In this document: positions 7,124 to 7,750 of the stretch, in pieces
How the letters are laid out: the number at the start of each line of letters is the position of its first letter
Numbering within the stretch: the stretch's first letter is position 1
Assembly: GCA_028818385.1 (NCBI GenBank)
Contig: JAPPNY010000067.1
Span: 1 to 7,750 of the forward strand
Source: Spirochaetaceae bacterium
Lineage (GTDB): Bacteria > Spirochaetota > Spirochaetia > SZUA-6 > Bin103
Direction of reading: 5' to 3'
Length of the DNA: 7,750 bases
Notes under the pieces: model-generated
The model's database searches: none
The model's input: the letters and a program-made list of their open reading frames with translations, nothing else
What the model was told of the DNA's origin: nothing
Program-made: the position numbers and the translations under genes

Positions 7124-7657
7124 GTGGCAGATCCCATGACCCTGAGGGACGAAGACGTCGGCCGCATCGGAGAGTACGTCAAGCCGTGGCTGCGCGAACT
7201 GGTGGACGAGGTGGCGCCGCGCCCGGAGCCGTCCGGCGCCGACACGCGGCTGCTCGAACGGATGGTCAGAGTCGAGGAAGAGATCAAGGCGCAGCGCACG
7301 TTGATGGACGAGCGCTTCGGCTTCATGGCGACCCGCTTCGAGGCGGTTGACCGGCGGTTCGAGGAGTTGATCGGTCATACGAACGTGCGCTTCGAGGAGT
7401 TGACCGGTCAGATGAACACTCGTTTCGGAACGGTTGACCGGCGGTTCGAGGAGTTGATCGGCCATACGAACGCGCGGTTCAAGGAGCTGATCGGTCATAC
7501 GAATGCGCGCTTCGAGGAGTCGCATGCGCACACCAACGCCCGCTTCACCGAGCTTGCCGGCCAGATGAATGCCCGCTTCAGGACGCAGACCTGGATGATC
7601 GGCGTCGGGTTCGCCGTCATCACTTCGTTGACGACGCTGTTCGCGTTGCTCTCCTGA
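7124..7657 (+). CDS. Small coiled-coil protein with C-terminal membrane anchor
   Basis: 177 residues from GTG 7124, supported by AGGAGGT just upstream. An N-terminal region (about 1-45) is followed by a long alpha-helical section (about 42-154) and one membrane helix (about 157-176, from WMIGVG to FALL), so it is probably tail-anchored with the helix rod in the cytosol. The rod is marked by ten Arg-Phe pairs at 64, 71, 78, 89, 100, 107, 118, 129, 140 and 151; the intervals are 7 or 11 residues, both compatible with a coiled coil (heptad and hendecad). The recurring unit is RFEELIGHTNA, with RFEELTGQMNT variants. Small RFE-repeat, single-helix proteins like this are common in bacteria, sometimes labelled DUF1640-like, with no settled function. 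It has no clear tie to the genes upstream: it has its own gap and ribosome site and a lower GC content (34 of 60 bases in 7381-7440). Confidence 0.82.
   Translation: MADPMTLRDEDVGRIGEYVKPWLRELVDEVAPRPEPSGADTRLLERMVRVEEEIKAQRTLMDERFGFMATRFEAVDRRFEELIGHTNVRFEELTGQMNTRFGTVDRRFEELIGHTNARFKELIGHTNARFEESHAHTNARFTELAGQMNARFRTQTWMIGVGFAVITSLTTLFALLS
7344..7517 (+). repeat. Internal DNA repeats in the coiled-coil gene (33-bp units and an 87-bp duplication)
   Basis: Bases 7344-7385 recur at 7431-7472 with one mismatch (T 7375 against C 7462), an offset of 87 bases or 29 codons. Inside and after this, 33-base units encoding the 11-residue RFEELIGHTN-type repeat follow one another, for example from 7474 and 7507. 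The near identity at DNA level means recent expansion or gene conversion within the coding sequence, and such units can change in number by slippage or recombination while keeping the frame. Confidence 0.8.
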
Positions 7658-7660
7658 GCT

Positions 7661-7695
7661 GAGTGCGGCTTCGGCGTCCGCCTGACCGAGGAACT
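7661..7695 (+). pseudogene. Relic of the 3' end of a second dehydratase gene
   Basis: These 35 bases match 7011-7045, the C-terminal end of the dehydratase gene, at 29 positions. Read in the corresponding frame they give ECGFGVRLTEEL, against EPGFGVRLNEEL in the intact gene. Counting the last codon, the differences include four synonymous changes (CGA/CGC, TTG/CTG, GAG/GAA, CTG/CTA) and two amino-acid changes (P to C, N to T). That pattern suggests a paralogue that diverged under selection before most of it was lost, rather than a fresh DNA duplication. No stop follows at the place equivalent to TAG 7050-7052. The match is short, so chance conservation cannot be fully excluded. Confidence 0.5.
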
Positions 7696-7750
7696 ATGTC
7701 AAGCTTCCTCACCGGCCGGGTCGGACCGGCGTTGGCATGGGAGAAACACG
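7696..7750 (+). CDS. Possible start of a downstream gene (partial)
   Basis: ATG 7696 opens a frame that stays open to the window end, giving MSSFLTGRVGPALAWEKH. GAGG at 7688-7691, four bases upstream, could serve as a ribosome site; it lies inside the dehydratase relic. I do not recognise the product from 18 residues. In DNA this GC-rich an open frame of this length is easily accidental, so the call rests mainly on the start and ribosome-site arrangement. Confidence 0.35.
   Translation, partial: MSSFLTGRVGPALAWEKH

Noticed and set aside
1..7750. CRISPR arrays, tRNA or rRNA genes, transposase genes or insertion sequences
   Set aside because: I saw no spaced palindromic repeats, cloverleaf-like sequences, rRNA motifs or transposase signatures; the only repeats are coding ones in the last 450 bases.

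Overview
The window is very GC-rich (47 of 60 bases in 6301-6360), and all genes I can support lie on the + strand. Signal peptides followed by periplasmic domains and inner-membrane anchors point to a Gram-negative (diderm) bacterium. The sequence does not fix the phylum. High-GC lineages such as Planctomycetota, Gemmatimonadota, Acidobacteriota, Myxococcota or some Proteobacteria would all fit.

Bases 1-5997 are the downstream part of a Bat-type ("Bacteroides aerotolerance") operon, the kind usually headed by a MoxR AAA+ ATPase gene and a DUF58 gene, which would lie left of the window. In order: the 3' end of a membrane protein with a cytosolic helical domain (1-456); BatA, a membrane-anchored vWA protein (453-1499); a BatB-BatC fusion of a vWA protein with a TPR module and an acidic, Gln-rich tail (1518-3338); BatD, a large beta-domain periplasmic protein with one membrane anchor and a cytosolic tail (3341-5173); and BatE, with a signal peptide, TPR, two membrane helices and an SH3-like end (5170-5997). 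Both vWA domains keep a complete metal-ion-dependent adhesion site. Junctions are very tight (4-bp GTGA overlaps, a 2-bp gap, an 18-bp gap), so the genes are probably co-transcribed and partly translationally coupled. The products are expected to form an inner-membrane scaffold whose vWA and TPR domains face the periplasm. The biochemical role of Bat systems is still poorly defined.

Bases 5997-7052 encode an enolase-superfamily (mandelate racemase subgroup) sugar-acid dehydratase resembling L-rhamnonate dehydratase. Its ATG overlaps the batE stop by one base, so a catabolic enzyme is attached to the Bat operon.

Bases 7053-7750 look different. After a 71-bp gap, a strong Shine-Dalgarno precedes a small coiled-coil protein (7124-7657) built on Arg-Phe pairs spaced 7 or 11 residues apart, ending in one membrane helix. 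Its repeat core is much less GC-rich (34 of 60 bases in 7381-7440). Just after its stop, 7661-7695 closely matches the 3' end of the dehydratase gene and looks like the relic of a second, lost dehydratase copy. A possible new gene starts at 7696 and runs off the window.

I do not see a clearly undescribed system. The items most worth a second look are the dehydratase coupled to the Bat operon, the dehydratase-end repeat bracketing the coiled-coil gene, and the fusion junction in BatB-BatC.
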